DNA from: Schistosoma mansoni
Taxonomy: Eukaryota; Platyhelminthes; Trematoda; Strigeidida; Schistosomatidae
NCBI RefSeq assembly: GCF_000237925.1
Contig: NW_017386027.1
Coordinates: 434,001-498,000, forward strand
Length of the DNA stretch: 64,000 bases
Direction of reading: 5' to 3'
In this document: positions 42,752-51,630 of the stretch, one piece after another
How positions within the stretch are numbered: position 1 is the stretch's first letter
Layout: the number at the start of each line of letters is the position of its first letter
Translations under genes and position numbers: made by a program
The notes under the pieces: model-generated
What the model saw: only the letters and a program-made list of their open reading frames with translations
Database searches by the model: none
What the model was told of the DNA's origin: nothing

Positions 42752-45700
42752 CTATAATGAAAAAATTAAAGATACAGAAGGGGTTTTGTGGAGATTATAG
42801 TATTTTCATAGTTGAAAGCGTGAGTCAATTGAAGCTAGACCACCATGGAAAACTTGGAAGCACTAGACGGCTGTTCCGTCCTATTGTGGGACTCCTCAGC
42901 AATACGCATCTACGATCCCGCCTCGCGAGATTCACGTCTGTTGTGAGATAACAACTCAGTGAAGACAATTGGTGAATGCTCGCTCAAATTTTGTGGATTG
43001 GTTGAAGTTAGACATTAACACCGTTGGATGCCAGCTCAGTGGTCTATCGGTTAAGTGCTCTGGCGCGAGACTGGTAGGTCTTGGGTTCGAATCTCGTGAG
43101 GCGGGATCGTGGATACGCACTGCTGAGGAGTCTCCTCATAGGACGAAACGGCTGTCCAGTGCATCCAGGTTTTCCATGGTGGTCTAGCTTCAATTGACTC
43201 ATGATTTCATGATTGTTTGATATTACTTGTTTGAAGACAGATTATAGAGACCCTGTATCTATATTTAGTGCCAGCTCACACTTATCAGAAAAGTGTGTGC
43301 AAAATCCAGTGGTATTCGTCACATGACATCATATGACATACTAAAAAAATATGACTATTCTTTTACATACAAATAAGTAGCTATTTAAAAATAACAACCA
43401 TTATCTGTTTGCTATGTAATATTTCATTCTGAGCACAACCAATATACCCTTAGAACCTTTCACTGTGCAATCATTTGCATTCATTACGTGTATTCATTGA
43501 AATGAAAAGAAAATTTGGTATGAGTCATGAGGGCAAAGTCGTACTGCTGACTGTAGACGGATGTGACAGCAGTAGGGTGTTTCCCTCGGACAACAAGCAT
43601 CTGCAGCGATGCTGCCTTCTCACAAGGAAGAAAGGGGTAGAAAAGGTCGACCCTAAAAATGAAACGCCTCACCTTACCTCACAAATTTCCGTTTCCGGAG
43701 GTAAGGCCCTTTGAAGAACGGAGCTAACACGTCAAAAACCTCCCACAAAAAGGCCGTGCGTGACCTGCTTCAAGCAGTTGTCCCTTTGGCTCTGCGGTCA
43801 CGCTTGCAGGTCGTTAAGACCAACATTAATCCAATTTCCTTTTCAGGTCCCTCAAGAAATACCTTTTTACGGTGTGGGCAGTCGGGAAGTAATATTAACT
43901 CTTATACCCGTAACATCAGACATGACCAAGTTGGTCACATTCAAATCCTTCCTACACCTCCCGATGAGTCATGATTTGAACCAAACCTATGATAATTACA
44001 CCATGCATTCAATTGACTTCAATTTTCCTCAGTATTATTGATTGTCTTCTTTAGAATATCCCCTAACAATCTATCCTTATCAACAATAAGTAAGTTACAA
44101 ATAAGAATGAAGTAATAAATGAACAGATATAAAACTTACGTTCAGGTGCTTCATTTACTGTATACCAAAGACGAAAATGATTTGGATATTTATCTTTGAA
44201 ATTTTCTAGTTCATCACGTAGAATTATATCTTTTTCAGTCTGAAATATTATCAAAAAAAATTATGTCATTAAAGAAACTATCATTTTAAACAATGATGTC
44301 AGGTGAATTGATTTTTTATTATCAGAAGGGGTTTTGTGGAGATTACAGTATTTTCATAGTTGAAAGCGTGAGTCAATTGAAGCCAGACCACCATGGAAAA
44401 CCTGGAAGCATTGGACGGCCGTTTCGTTCTATTGTGGGACTCCTCAGCAGTGCGCATCCACAACCTCGCCCCACGAGATTCGAACCCATGACCTACCAGT
44501 CTCGCGTCAGAGCACTTAACCGGCTCAGTGGTCTATCAAAATTGTGCTCACTATTTACTTGTTTTGATATATCTCCCTAAATTTTTACAGTAAACAGTAT
44601 GACTTGTAATATGAATCAATTGAAAAGTGAAGATACATATCGCCCCCAAATGCCCTGGTACGACCGAGGGTAGGGTGAGTCAGCTTTCCCTCACCAAACG
44701 CTCTCATATGGCCACGCATATACAACCACTGCCAGGAAAGTCATACTCACTGCCTTCTCGCGACGCGGGTGTTGTTGAAAGGACGAAAAGCGAATCTTGG
44801 TGTTTTAACCCAGTTGATGGGTGCGGAGAATCCACCCAGGGGTGTTGGGAAACCCTGATGCCAAACCAATAGTGCACATGGGCTCTAGGATCCTGAGGGA
44901 ACAAATGGAGTAGGAACCAATTATTGGTTACTGGCTACCATGGGATTGCATCACCTAACATTGCCCCACTGCCTTGTGAATCAGATCTTTAGGTCGAAGG
45001 CTCCAGGTGTGGACCCCTGAGAAAACCACCTGCTTCGGTCTAGACACCCGGGCAGTATCATAGCCCATACACAAATCAAGTGACTTGTGTGGAGTGGTTT
45101 TATTATAAGCGAGGAATGCTTTGAAGATGCTTACTATCAAACACTTGCAGTCTATATACATCTCTTGCTTCCATAGACCATGTTTTAAAGTCATAGAGCA
45201 ATACACGACAAACTCCTGAACAGTATTTTCACCTTTTCGTTGATAGGCAAATATCTCACCTGGGTTACAACAGGCTATTGTCAAAAATATAATTGATAAC
45301 AGCGAAAGCGTACAACTCATGTTATATTCCCCACATATTTAAATTTACGTACCACATTAGCAAAAACCATTGCTATTTGCGTTGTATCATCTTTAGACTG
45401 AAGTATGTAGGATAATAGTTGGAACATTGGTGTTATACCAGACCCACCACAAATCATATTGACATGTTTTACTTTTACAGGGTTAGGTGAACTACGTAGA
45501 TCCGGCTTTATATGGAATAAACCTAGATGGAAGAAAAACAGATGAAAAATATAGATAATCTTTTTTCGCAAGGTCGAAAGCTTTTATAGATAAAATCTAA
45601 TCAATTCTAGAAGATTTTCATAGAAACTACTAAATATGTGGTTATTAAGGCCATGAAAGGAATGGAAAAAGGGTACAAGGGTTTCCTGTCGACTACAACT

Positions 45701-48700
45701 ATCTAGCATCCCAACGTAGTGCACATGATATCAAGTCACTCAAACTAGAAGCTGCACTAATTTGGTTGGTAAGATTTAGTCATCATTAGAAGGGCAGGGC
45801 GAACATGATACTGGTCACTACTCAGTGATCAATCAATTTTAAGACCCCAGGCCTGCAGGAAATCAATCACTGCCCGAATTGCCTAGTACTAACATCTCAG
45901 AGTGTAAAGCTGAATGGCACGGGTTCATACCCATTAAGCAGAACCACTCTTCAAAACTACATGTGAGAATTGCAGAAGTGTTAAGTGGTACGAAAATTAG
46001 GTCCAGGGTATTCTATAGACCTGACATTGTGTCTATTCGCTTATTTCTTCAAAATAACCACATATATAAATGCCTAGATAGAATGCGACTTTTTATTTAG
46101 CTCTTGCAAAATATACAGTAAGCAAACGAGTTAACATAAGGGTTCATCATTCGTATTCCCTTTAGCATATATGAATTCATTAAACAGTAACGAAGATATT
46201 ATATTTAGCATGAAGAGAACCAAAAGTGGAATGGTAATAAATAACTAGTTATCAGTCGACAAGAATTAGAATCCCAACAGATATTGAACGTTAACAATTA
46301 ATTCAGTCAGTCAGTCAGCTACAACGTAGGACCAGGCACATATATGCATCGGTCCAAGTTGCCATAACAATTAATTATAAAAATATAATCTTAAAGCGTC
46401 ATCAATCCTGGGCCATATTACCTGAATTATCCAACCAATGATTTATACTAACCCCAAGACTACATCCCAAACATGAAGTTTACATACCTTCACTTCGTTA
46501 ATGCATCACTCTGGTAGACTTGTCAATGACTAACGAAGTCGAGTGCCACTATCGAATAATGGAATATGACCGCGAGGCATTGATAGGTACACCTGAGTTT
46601 CAAAATCGAGCGAGAGGCATATATTTGACTGACATGTGCACAGTCAATTATGTAACCTATCAAGTTATTTCGAGTTCCTTGACCACATGTTTTATTGTCT
46701 GTCACTAAGAACTACGGCATCTCAGTTTCTTTGGCTACCCAACGTCGAGATCGATGGGTACAATTCGTTCCTATTTTGTAAACATCTTCAGATATTCAGA
46801 ATGGTGAGTCTGTTCCAAGGCATCAGGGATTATTGTCTTAATACTACAAATATACTACTCAGTGATCAATCAATACACGGTCTTGAGATTAATTTTCTTT
46901 CCAACGTAATTCTGGAATTATGATTTATCTACTGACTATCATATAGGAATTTAGGAAAGCTTTTCGAATTTAATTCCTTGGAGTTTTAAGCTCAATGATA
47001 ACTTTTAAAGGTGGCTGTGTGACTAGGCTCTACAAGAGAATAGTAGTGACACGCATAGGCTGTATAATTTATTGAGTGGTTCTGAACTTCTAGGAAACGT
47101 TTTTTTATGCTTGAGGCATCTAACTAATGATTCCCAGGAATTATATAAAATTGCGTCAAAGAATCTCCACTTCTAAATCAACGCAAATGAATAGTGTTGT
47201 CAAAGCATGTTTTTGTTTACATCTAAGGAAAAAGGTTTGCCATTGAAATATGGTCCATTTTTATTTAGTCAGGTGGTTTGTAAAGATTTTTTGGTCGAAA
47301 GGTAGTTTCTATCATCGGTATGCGCTGAAAACCTTTCTCTACATTTTTAAGTAAATGTATTATAATAGGTCTATTGCTCAACACAACATTGTTTGACGGT
47401 GTAAATTGTTGACAGAGATTCCAGCTAGAAGAAATGTTAGCTCGATAGTAGTATAAATAGGGTGAGTCAAAACAACTTCAGCAATAGTAGAAAGGAGCTA
47501 TAAAAACCACTAGAACATACCAGACCCTTTGTATTCCAATCTTCCAGATGGACCACGAACATCAATAAATCCATCGACAGGGAGATTAGCCAAATATTGC
47601 GACATAACTCCACCTTTAGGAAATTTGGGATTAACGTTTCCTTTATACACCTAAACAGCAATAATAACGTTGAGTTATACGAATAGTAATCAGCACTTTA
47701 AAAATAAGGTCAACCAAGTGGTTGGTTCACTGGTAGTTCTCCTTAAAACATAGCAACTAGAAAACTACTGGATGATTAGTCGATGTATGCAGTACTCGAC
47801 AGCACTGTGAAGCGGTCCTGTCCATAAAATGTTGAACATACAAATGAGTAGTCTTACTCCAAGCTTACGAAGTCTGCACCCTGTGAATAAAAGACAGTTA
47901 GAGAGTTATCTCTGAAGAATAACTCATATAGTGACAACGTTGTGTAAACTGAGTATGTACTTGATTTGATCATTTTCAGTCCCTAACTGTTCCTCACGAT
48001 ATATTGACTGAATGTATGACAACCGTGAAACTTATAGTTCTTGAACTCTTTCCACTGAAAACTTTCTACTAAAACTTCCACTAAAGACTACCGTGGAAAA
48101 AAGGAAAAACTTGCAACAAATGTGTACACTCTAGGAATGAGTTGTATGTGAACCAGCTAAGCCAAATTTTTACCTAACTATGAAATGGCGAAAGATGACT
48201 ATATCACGGCTTACTAGGAACTCAGAGAGTTAGAACAACAACTGAGTTATCATAACTGAAGAGAGCCACCGAGATCTCCATGGTAATCCCTGTAGGATTT
48301 CAGTCAGAAAGGAAACGTCTGAATCCAAACTCTCTTTGAATCGGGAGCCGGTTTTCTGAAATGATGTACCAATAAACTTTAAAACAGTAATGATACTTAC
48401 TTACGCCTGTTACCCCTCGTCGAGGAGCGTAGGCCGCTCACCAGCATTCTCCATCCAACTCTGTCCTGAGCCTTCCTTTCCAGTTGTGATTCATACTTTT
48501 TATATCTGCTTCTATTTCCCGGCGTAATGTGTTCTTTGGCCTTCCTCTTTTCCGCTTGCCTTCCGGATTCCAAGTTAGGGCTTGCCTCGTCATGCAGTTT
48601 GGTGATTTCCGTAATATATGTCCGATCCACTTCCAACCTCTTTTCCTAATTTCCTCTTCAGTTGGAAGCTGATTTGTCCTCTCCCATAAAACGCTGTTAC

Positions 48701-50406
48701 TCATAGTATCCGGCCAGTGAATGTTGAGTATTTTGCGAAAACAGTAATGATAGCTTGTGTTATTTATGCTCACGGATTCTTAGACTAAAAACTTAGATGA
48801 ACAATCTAATATTAGGTTCAACAGCTCCAATCACTTTAACGACTTCTACCTGAAGTTTGTGCTGATGATGTCGTCCGGAAGAACGACGAAAGCTCCACGA
48901 CCAAACCACCCAGCTCAGAGAGAAAAACTCCATCAAAAGCTTTAACGATATGCCCATGTTATGTTTCTCAATCATTTTTCCTAATTTATTGCTACTCCTC
49001 CATATAACAGTTAAGTTTACATTTTGCCGTACATTGTGACCACACACTAGCAGTCAAGTGACTTTTCAGTGCTATGATAACATCCAGATGTAGAACCATA
49101 TTTTAATATCAAGACACGAAAAATAAAGTCAGCTGGCCAACATCAGATCACCATAAAGATACCAGGTAATGGTTGACATGTAATACGAGGCTGTTGACGT
49201 GTAAATAACAAGATGAAACGGATGTGTCGGTTGCTGCTGCTAAAGTCTTTATATCAGAACATGGAGAAGCGGATATTAGATAATATCCTCTTCAGCTGGG
49301 TAGGAAAAACATTGCTCGACAAGGACTAATGAGATGGGTGAGTGGTAAGTGTCGAGTGGTATCATTATCTTAAACAATCCTTAACTATATACCGGTAATA
49401 GAGGTATTAGTGAATATAGTGAAATTTAGCTCGACTACCTTGTCAGATTACTAAAATCAAAATCTCCTACACTACAACTTCCCCAGCACTAGATGACCGT
49501 CGCGTAGATATGATGTGGAACAAGAAAAACAATTACGTACACCGGGAACAGCAAAAGTAAGGTGACTGACCTAGAATATGAAGACTTACTTTTATGACGA
49601 AGTCAACATATCCTTTTTGACTGTCTAGTGTGATCGGGGTGTAAGGCCGAACGACCATATTTCCATCAAGTTTTGCACTGAAATATACATGATTACCTAG
49701 AAGGAACGGGAACTAATTGGTTAAGAAACTTTACCAACAGGCAATCCAAGAACATGGTCAGCTGTGGGAAGTCCTAGTTTTAGGCGGATTGTATCATGAG
49801 TGATGAACTAATTTATATGGCTTAGAAATGGATAACCTACACTTCTATCCACTACTCGTAAAGGAACTTTCGTATCATTATCCACAAGAGTTTTTTTCGG
49901 CTTTTTAGGCCTGAATATTAGTCCCAATACGACACCCGAAATAGCAACAACTGCCGATACTGAAGCTACAATAGCAATCTGAAAAGGAAATGCATCATAA
50001 TAAACAGATGCTAACAACAGCTGTCGTATTCTGCGTCATTTCCGAACCTCCACAAACGAATAACCGGTTTTGACAGACAGATGACCGAGATGTGTCAAAA
50101 TTCGCTTTACTGTACTAAAACTAAAAGGATGTCAAAAACTGAGACTGTGGTTTTTGTTCAGTATTAATATGACCTAACCCTATTTTATCTTTTCCGTGTA
50201 GAATATATCGATCGTTATTCATATATATCTTCCCATACCTTCGTTCTCCACTTCTCGCTCTGTTAGCTTTGGGATCCTTGTTTCGGACAGTATTGTTGAC
50301 AAACACTGCATATCCGTGACATCTCCACTTGGCCTAAACTTAGAGATGTATTAAACCTTATAACATTTCTACTTACACCTTGTTTAAAGCCACATAAGTT
50401 GAACAT
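42579..50406 (-). CDS. CYB5R1: NADH-cytochrome b5 reductase, membrane-anchored (8 exons)
   Basis: FAD enzyme passing electrons from NADH to cytochrome b5. Minus-strand exons: 50377-50406 (tentative), 49841-49978, 49735-49807, 49590-49696, 47521-47650, 45353-45522, 44140-44239, 42579-42751. Phases agree at every junction, giving 306 residues (human CYB5R1 has 305). Order: TM anchor 11-32, then basic RPKKPKK; FAD-binding RPYTPI 97-102 and GGVMSQYL 129-136; NADH-binding GGSGITPM 185-192, TEKDIILR 217-224 and CGPPPFI 279-285; C-terminal HVF. The TM anchor and WAYSTGYVN favour CYB5R1/2 over the soluble form. Introns are 398, 33, 38, 1939, 1998, 1113 and 1388 bp; the tiny early introns are a known schistosome pattern. 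Only the first exon is uncertain. Confidence 0.93.
42777..42929 (-). mobile_element. HH-SINE partial copy, CYB5R intron 7
   Basis: Tail, ribozyme and box B edge. The GAAA element reads GGAA, so it is probably inactive. Sense to CYB5R. It joins the + copy at 42930 in an inverted repeat. Confidence 0.85.
42930..43207 (+). mobile_element. HH-SINE copy, CYB5R intron 7
   Basis: Leader, box A 'cagctcagtgg' (43032-43042), box B 'ggttcgaatc' (43084-43093), hammerhead R3 and early tail. Antisense to CYB5R. Confidence 0.9.
43117..43162 (+). ncRNA. Hammerhead ribozyme R3 (intact core)
   Basis: Stem I GCACTG/CAGTGC is perfect; CTGAGGA, stem II GTCT/GGAC (one wobble), GAAA, minimal stem III CGGCTG, then GTC. 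Antisense to CYB5R intron 7. Confidence 0.8.
43208..43515. other. CYB5R intron 7, unassigned
   Basis: AT-rich, nothing recognised. Confidence 0.35.
43516..43975 (-). repeat. Family G dispersed repeat
   Basis: Reverse-orientation relative of 25.5-26.2 kb with the same block order. Diverged by substitutions and small indels. Class unknown. Confidence 0.55.
44140..44239 (-). CDS. CYB5R1: CYB5R exon 7
   Basis: [20 protein letters not shown] ... [10 protein letters not shown], ending one base into R250. Acceptor ttatcag-type 'aatatttcag', donor gtaagt. NADH-domain segment. Confidence 0.94.
44320..44525 (-). mobile_element. HH-SINE copy, CYB5R intron 6
   Basis: Tail (atcagaaggggttttgtgg at 44320), ribozyme R4, box B and part of the head. 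Sense to CYB5R. Confidence 0.9.
44408..44453 (-). ncRNA. Hammerhead ribozyme R4 (core kept, stems mismatched)
   Basis: CTGAGGA, GAAA and GTC are intact, but stem I GCACTG/CAATGC has one mismatch and stem II GTCC/GAAC another. It is the only core-intact copy in the sense strand of a host intron, and it looks weakened. Confidence 0.65.
44638..45095 (+). mobile_element. SINE-A copy, CYB5R intron 6
   Basis: From the CCCCCAAATGCCCTGG 5' end to 'gtgacttgtgtggag'; the last ~60 bp shared with LINE-R are missing. Antisense to CYB5R. Confidence 0.88.
45353..45522 (-). CDS. CYB5R1: CYB5R exon 6
   Basis: [13 protein letters not shown] ... [13 protein letters not shown] ... IAMVFANV. The acceptor is cttccatctag and the donor gtacgt. 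It holds the nicotinamide-binding GGSGITPM loop. Confidence 0.95.
45571..46291. other. CYB5R intron 5, unassigned
   Basis: No recognised repeat or exon. Confidence 0.35.
46304..46364 (-). mobile_element. LINE-Q 3'-end insert with target duplication
   Basis: 61 bp (CTGA repeats to 'caagttgcca') between perfect 12-bp repeats taacaattaatt (46292-46303 and 46365-46376), in CYB5R intron 5. Confidence 0.9.
46380..47515. other. CYB5R intron 5, unassigned
   Basis: Open frames near 46.5-46.9 kb overlap on both strands and have no domain. Treated as noise. Confidence 0.4.
47521..47650 (-). CDS. CYB5R1: CYB5R exon 5
   Basis: [20 protein letters not shown] ... [11 protein letters not shown], phase 1 at its end. 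Acceptor tgctgtttag, donor gtatgt. GGxMSQ contacts FAD in the family. Confidence 0.95.
47660..48380. other. CYB5R intron 4, unassigned
   Basis: No recognised repeat or exon. Confidence 0.35.
48396..48737 (-). mobile_element. LINE-T insert with 15-bp target duplication
   Basis: 342 bp of LINE-T C-terminus ([47 protein letters not shown]) between perfect repeats aaaacagtaatgata (48381-48395 and 48738-48752). The open frame across it is largely intact, so it is fairly young. Confidence 0.95.
48836..48960 (+). mobile_element. Penelope-like terminal fragment with hammerhead
   Basis: Matches the terminal block at 23.76-23.96 kb: 'cttctacctgaagt', ribozyme, 'agctcagag ... aaaactcc'. Antisense to CYB5R intron 4. 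Confidence 0.7.
48855..48906 (+). ncRNA. Hammerhead ribozyme of Penelope-like element
   Basis: 5' GTTTGTG, core CTGATGA, stem II GTCGT/ACGAC, GAAA, near-absent stem III (GCTC), then CAC-gacc-AAAC. CAC pairs with GTG and AAAC with GTTT, leaving GACC as an internal stem I loop. This is the minimal-stem-III type I form described for Penelope-like elements, which are thought to need a dimer for good cleavage. Core intact; other copies here have decayed. Confidence 0.75.
49590..49696 (-). CDS. CYB5R1: CYB5R exon 4
   Basis: Completes G81, then [20 protein letters not shown] ... YVDFVIK. Acceptor ccttctag, donor gtaagt. RPYTPI binds the FAD phosphate in this family. Confidence 0.96.
49735..49807 (-). 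CDS. CYB5R1: CYB5R exon 3
   Basis: [20 protein letters not shown] ... GLPV plus one base. It aligns without gaps to the human ISHDT ... LGLPVG stretch. Flanked by introns of 33 and 38 bp. Confidence 0.95.
49841..49978 (-). CDS. CYB5R1: CYB5R exon 2 (membrane anchor)
   Basis: [22 protein letters not shown] is a single ~22-residue hydrophobic segment, followed by RPKKPKK and PLRVVDRS. Acceptor tttccttttcag, donor gtaggt. No ATG in frame before the acceptor, so a further 5' exon is needed. Confidence 0.94.
50377..50406 (-). CDS. CYB5R1: Candidate CYB5R first exon
   Basis: ATG with ten codons ([10 protein letters not shown]) followed by a consensus GTAAGT in the right phase, 398 bp upstream of exon 2. 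It brings the protein to 306 residues. A splice-acceptor-like 'ggaattatttacag' lies 9-10 nt upstream, but that is the edge of a family D repeat. Supported by phase and length only. Confidence 0.5.
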
Positions 50407-50407
50407 C

Positions 50408-50745
50408 TCCTTGTAGCTGTAAATAATTCCCCAAAATCAATAGCTCATAAAGTGTTCGACATTGGATGCTGACCATGTTGTTTAAGTGGACTTGTTTAGC
50501 TGAAGGCTTTCGGTCATGCATCCGCACCAGATCACGTTTCAACACGGCGTGGGACACAGCTCCTACGTTTCATTAGCCAGCTTATAGAAAAGGTCCTCGA
50601 TATATTGGTAACGAATCAAACATATCTTTCCTGCCTCTTCTCGTCTGACTTCTGATTTCTATCTGACTGGGAACGATCGAATATAGAAGGTGCTACTGGT
50701 AGCTAGTTGTAAAACTAGAACATCCGTTGCATCATCATCCTCATC
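50408..50745 (-). repeat. Family D repeat copy
   Basis: Close relative of 13435-13790: 'gttctagttttacaact', 'aagatatgtttgattcgtta', 'gtgatctggtgcggatgcat', 'gagctattgattttggggaa'. Ends right at the candidate CYB5R first exon. Confidence 0.6.
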
Positions 50746-51364
50746 ATGAATAGCAAAAGAGGTCAAGAATCTTAGTACTTATAGGAGATATTTCGACATG
50801 TTCGGCTCTACAGATCTGGAAGTCTTCAAACACACTTATTGTAGACCTAATACAAAATGGAATGTTTATGAGTAAGTACATAGATTTGTGCTAAAAATGA
50901 CTGATTGTATACTCAGAATAAGTCCCCCCCCTATATAGAGATGAAAGTAGAGGTGCGATTTGATCTCGTCACTTCTGCCCTATGAAAGTTTAATAACATT
51001 TGTAGGTGATCATTCTTACAGGGCTGAGGGCTTCCTAAATTGTATTCGGCCTCCAATGCTAAGAGGCCAGGCGCTAACTCTGACAATGGCGATGTGTCCA
51101 TTGTTCCTTGAGAACGGAGGTGTGCAGGAAGGAGACGTTTAGTGGAGTGTGCTGGAGAGGCGGCGTTGATTTTACCAGTCGCTATCGAAGGAGAAAATAA
51201 GTTGGACGTCCAGGTGCTAGGTGGACACTGGATTTAGATGACCCGTCAGGTTGTGGAACCGACATTTCGAGGGAATGTGTGATACAGGTCGTGACGAAGA
51301 AGAACATGGCGCAAAGAGCTGGACGACAACAAAAGTGACTGTCGCTTAAGGGAGGAGCTAGTGT

Positions 51365-51630
51365 AGTGTATGCTACTTGTACTGACAGATATACGTAGTA
51401 TGTAGCTACAAATGGAAGTGGAATACTTGGAAGCAGAGGATCTAATTTAAGATAACAGGAACGAAGTTGGAGAGCAATCAAAATAACAACTGAATCAGAG
51501 GAATAATGACGCAGATGAATGACGACCCAAAGGCTATTTGAACATGATGTATTTAGTATATGATTTTCATATTTTACTAGGCTGCTGTGTAATTTCTCAT
51601 TCAACGATAAATTGGTTTACCCCGCCTAAG
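51365..51630 (+). repeat. Family H dispersed repeat
   Basis: Weak relative of 5556-5843 and 33425-33675 (acagatatacgtagtatgta; tatgattttcatattttact). Confidence 0.3.

Noticed and set aside
43020-43100. tRNA genes in HH-SINE copies
   Set aside because: The box A/box B heads recur in all copies with the same SINE body and do not fold as full tRNAs.
49979-50017. Upstream extension of CYB5R exon 2 from a TTG
   Set aside because: No ATG in frame, and a strong acceptor (ttccttttcag) sits exactly where the aligned exon begins.
51182-51604. 140-residue minus frame
   Set aside because: No domain, low-complexity hydrophobic stretches, overlaps family H; no splice or start context.
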